DNA of 15,431 nt from Candidatus Delongbacteria bacterium (GTDB taxonomy: Bacteria > JAGOEH01): the NCBI GenBank assembly GCA_017997825.1, contig JAGOEH010000069.1, forward strand, positions 1 to 15,431, written 5' to 3'. The first letter of the stretch is position 1; each line of letters begins with the position of its first letter. The notes under the pieces are model-generated. The model saw only the letters and a list, made by a program, of their open reading frames with translations. It had not been told where the DNA came from and did not search any database. Below, piece by piece: positions 13,562 through 15,431 of the stretch. Made by a program: the position numbers and the translations under genes.

Positions 13562-14869
13562 ATGGCCGGCTCGATCGATATTATTACCCGGCGAAAGCTG
13601 GACCACCATGCTCACTACCTGGCTTCCATACCCGGTTTGGACGGGGATAAATTCCCTGATGGGGATCAACTCGCGGTCAAAATTCGGGCCCTAAAAAAAC
13701 TACATACTTATCCCTGGGCATCTCTGACCACCCAACGGATCATCATGGATAAACTCTTTCGCTATATCAACCGAAACATCGATTCGCCGGCTCCTGAAAC
13801 CATGGAATTATCGGATCTGCTGCAATATCTGAAACCGCGGTTGAATTTTGATGACCGGATCTGGAACTATGCCCATGGAATCCGGGTGATGGGAAATCAA
13901 GGGGCACACGGCAATCCGGTCACTGCGACCGATTGCAGAATCAAGCTGGATGAACTGTTGCAGATCATGGAGCAATTCAAAACCTGGTATGAACGGCGCA
14001 AGCGCGGAGACGATCCGGCACAATCAGCCCCTGATCTCAGCCCTCAAACCAAACGGCGCAAAACCTGGAGCCAAATTTTCAATTGGATTTCGGTAATCGT
14101 CATCCCGATTCTTATTACCATCATTGCTTACTTGATTTTCATCAATATCAACTTAAAAACAAACCCAAAACCCGAATCAAATACACTCTATATTGCCCGG
14201 GATCCAGCTTCCTTGCCTGATTCTCTGGTCAGAGGACTGATCAAAAAGTTGAATAAAAATATTCCAAAAGAATGGGAATCAAAACACAAGGGCAATTGGG
14301 GAATCATCGATGGAGTCATAGAACGTTCATCCATTTCAATTCCGAAAGATGGAAACCACTATTACCTGACCTATCGATTTGAAAAACAGCAGGAAAATCT
14401 AATCCTGAAAGCCTACTTTGAGCATCTGAATTCCTCTTCGCAACCCGGCCGGCCGGATAGCCTGATCATTGAAGCCAATCAAACGTTTTTTCTGGGTGTA
14501 ATCGATTTTATCCCCGGATTTTTAAGCTCTTGCTGGAAAGAAGGGCCGGGGAAAAAACCATACGGATTCAACAATCGACCTTACTCAAATGCTGCGTTGC
14601 TGGCCGTCTATGCTGCCTTTCAGAACCTGAAAGCAAACAATCCACGGCAAAAACTCGAACTCCTTCATCAATCGGTCGAACTGGATCCCCGGTTCGATCT
14701 GGGCTATTTTTTACTGGCCCGGTATTTTAGTGATTCCCCACATGATCTCGATTCTTCCCGACATTACAACCAAAAGTATGAAGATCACCAGGAGAAACAT
14801 TACCTCGCTCCGCCGGATTCAATCTATGACAACTGGAATGAACTGATTAACTATCTGGCAAAGGACTGA
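13562..14869 (+). CDS. DUF4145 (HEPN-like) transmembrane protein with TPR-like outer domain
   Basis: The 435-aa protein has three parts. Residues about 10-145 match the DUF4145 pattern: a helix with 'RALKKLHTYPW...TTQRIIMDKLFRYI' (two segments) and the signature 'HGIRVMGNQGAHG', with R108, N112 and H116. DUF4145 belongs to the HEPN superfamily, but the spacing is R-x7-H rather than the R-x4-6-H of HEPN ribonucleases, so nuclease activity is doubtful. A basic patch ('TKRRKTW') precedes one membrane helix (about 175-197), giving N-inside, C-outside. The outer part (about 200-435) ends in a TPR-like 'LLHQSVELDPRFDLGYFLLA' segment, preceded by 'PYSNAALLAVYAAFQNLKA', like the periplasmic tails of some signalling kinases. 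No ribosome binding site is visible. The ATG lies 3 bases after the previous stop, in the same frame, so translation must be coupled or read through. Function is unknown. Confidence 0.75.
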   Translation: MAGSIDIITRRKLDHHAHYLASIPGLDGDKFPDGDQLAVKIRALKKLHTYPWASLTTQRIIMDKLFRYINRNIDSPAPETMELSDLLQYLKPRLNFDDRIWNYAHGIRVMGNQGAHGNPVTATDCRIKLDELLQIMEQFKTWYERRKRGDDPAQSAPDLSPQTKRRKTWSQIFNWISVIVIPILITIIAYLIFININLKTNPKPESNTLYIARDPASLPDSLVRGLIKKLNKNIPKEWESKHKGNWGIIDGVIERSSISIPKDGNHYYLTYRFEKQQENLILKAYFEHLNSSSQPGRPDSLIIEANQTFFLGVIDFIPGFLSSCWKEGPGKKPYGFNNRPYSNAALLAVYAAFQNLKANNPRQKLELLHQSVELDPRFDLGYFLLARYFSDSPHDLDSSRHYNQKYEDHQEKHYLAPPDSIYDNWNELINYLAKD

Positions 14870-14904
14870 CCGAACCATGACCCAAGGTTTATAGAGGGTT
14901 TACC

Positions 14905-15431
14905 ATGAAATCGATTCTGCTTTCCTGGATCGGCGACCATGATTTCAAGTATCAGAACAGCGAAGAGTCACGGCTGGGACCGATTGCCTCCATTCTGCGT
15001 CACCATTCCGAAACCAAACGCCCCTTCGATGAAATTTTTTTACTGTGCGACACCCGGCGTTATGATCAGAGCCGCATCATCCAACCCTATTTTGAGCGGC
15101 TGGTGGCCGCGTTTCAGGGCTGTTTTCACCTGGAATGCCTGAACGATATCGATGATCCCAGTGATTTCACTCTGATTTACCGTCATGTGGATCATCTCAT
15201 CACCAAGGTGAAAACTCTCTATCCCCGGCAAGAGATCAAATGGCATTTCAATACTACTTCGGGAACCAACGCGATGTCTTCCATTTGGATTCTGCTGGGC
15301 AAGACCCGGTATCCGGGGGTACTGTATCACACCTGGGCCCTGCAATCCGACGGCGGTCAATCCCATGTCGGAGAATGCCGAATCCCGTTTCGGCTGAGTC
15401 TGGACAGCCTTTCCCTGGAGTCCGATCCGGC
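14905..15431 (+). CDS. RtcR/CARF-like sensor domain, probable sigma54-dependent regulator (5' part)
   Basis: The first 175 residues are visible and the frame is open at the window edge. The start 'MKSILLSWIGDHDF', the nucleotide-fold strand 'FDEIFLLCD', and the signature 'WHFNTTSGTNAMSSIWILLGKTRYPG' (read in two pieces, residues 113-138, with Thr118-Ser-Gly-Thr-Asn-Ala-Met124) followed by 'CRIPFRLSLDSL' match the N-terminal CARF-type domain. This domain occurs on RtcR, the activator of RNA-repair genes, and on related sigma54 activators, where an AAA+ and an HTH domain follow. CARF domains sense cyclic oligonucleotides or RNA ends. That the rest is AAA+ is inference; a CARF effector with another C-terminus is possible. 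AGAGGG lies 6 bases before ATG 14905. It is third in the operon, 35 bases after the DUF4145 gene. Confidence 0.75.
   Translation, partial: MKSILLSWIGDHDFKYQNSEESRLGPIASILRHHSETKRPFDEIFLLCDTRRYDQSRIIQPYFERLVAAFQGCFHLECLNDIDDPSDFTLIYRHVDHLITKVKTLYPRQEIKWHFNTTSGTNAMSSIWILLGKTRYPGVLYHTWALQSDGGQSHVGECRIPFRLSLDSLSLESDP

Overview
The window looks like a chromosomal segment of a Gram-negative, probably anaerobic or fermentative bacterium of moderate GC content. Outer-membrane and lipoprotein-type genes, a DUF5686-like outer-membrane barrel and periplasmic-facing TPR/hydrolase domains suggest the Fibrobacteres-Chlorobi-Bacteroidetes (FCB) group or a related candidate phylum. This placement is inference: there is no rRNA or tRNA in the window to confirm it. 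A CoA-acylating aldehyde dehydrogenase and a PreA-type iron-sulfur oxidoreductase fit anaerobic metabolism. Sigma70-like promoters are easy to read, and two are near-perfect or perfect.

Layout, left to right. Positions 2-1036 (+) are the 3' end of a DUF5686-like outer-membrane protein, followed by a GC-rich hairpin. A perfect TTGACA-17-TATAAT promoter then drives serB (+), a phosphoserine phosphatase with two N-terminal ACT-like domains. Convergent to it, with only 6 bp between stops, are a STAS-domain protein and, upstream of that, a stand-alone AdhE-type aldehyde dehydrogenase (both -). Next comes a four-gene minus-strand cluster in transcription order: hybrid sensor histidine kinase, DUF3788 protein, a 47-aa very basic small protein, and a YD-repeat putative lipoprotein whose start overlaps the small gene's stop. 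The YD gene carries two arrays of the same 18-bp partly palindromic unit, read in two different frames. Then comes a phosphate-uptake pair (-): a DUF47/PhoU-like regulator and a PiT permease overlapping by 8 bp.

Divergent from the phosphate pair is a preA-like gene (+) with a strong ribosome binding site but no ATG/GTG/TTG at the expected place; ACG is the best-positioned codon. An AT-rich, repeat-containing spacer follows, then a strong promoter (TTGACA-17-TATTAT).

That promoter leads into the most interesting block, 12179 to the right edge (+). It holds (i) a five-helix membrane protein with an extracytoplasmic alpha/beta-hydrolase domain whose nucleophile-elbow residue is Asp, (ii) a DUF4145 (HEPN-like) protein with one membrane helix and a TPR-like outer domain, in the same frame as (i) and separated from it by one UAG and one sense codon, and (iii) the N-terminal RtcR/CARF-like sensor domain of what is probably a sigma54-type regulator, cut by the window edge. 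The three genes look like one operon linking a membrane-spanning device to a CARF-type ligand or RNA-damage sensor. I do not recognise this combination as a described system.
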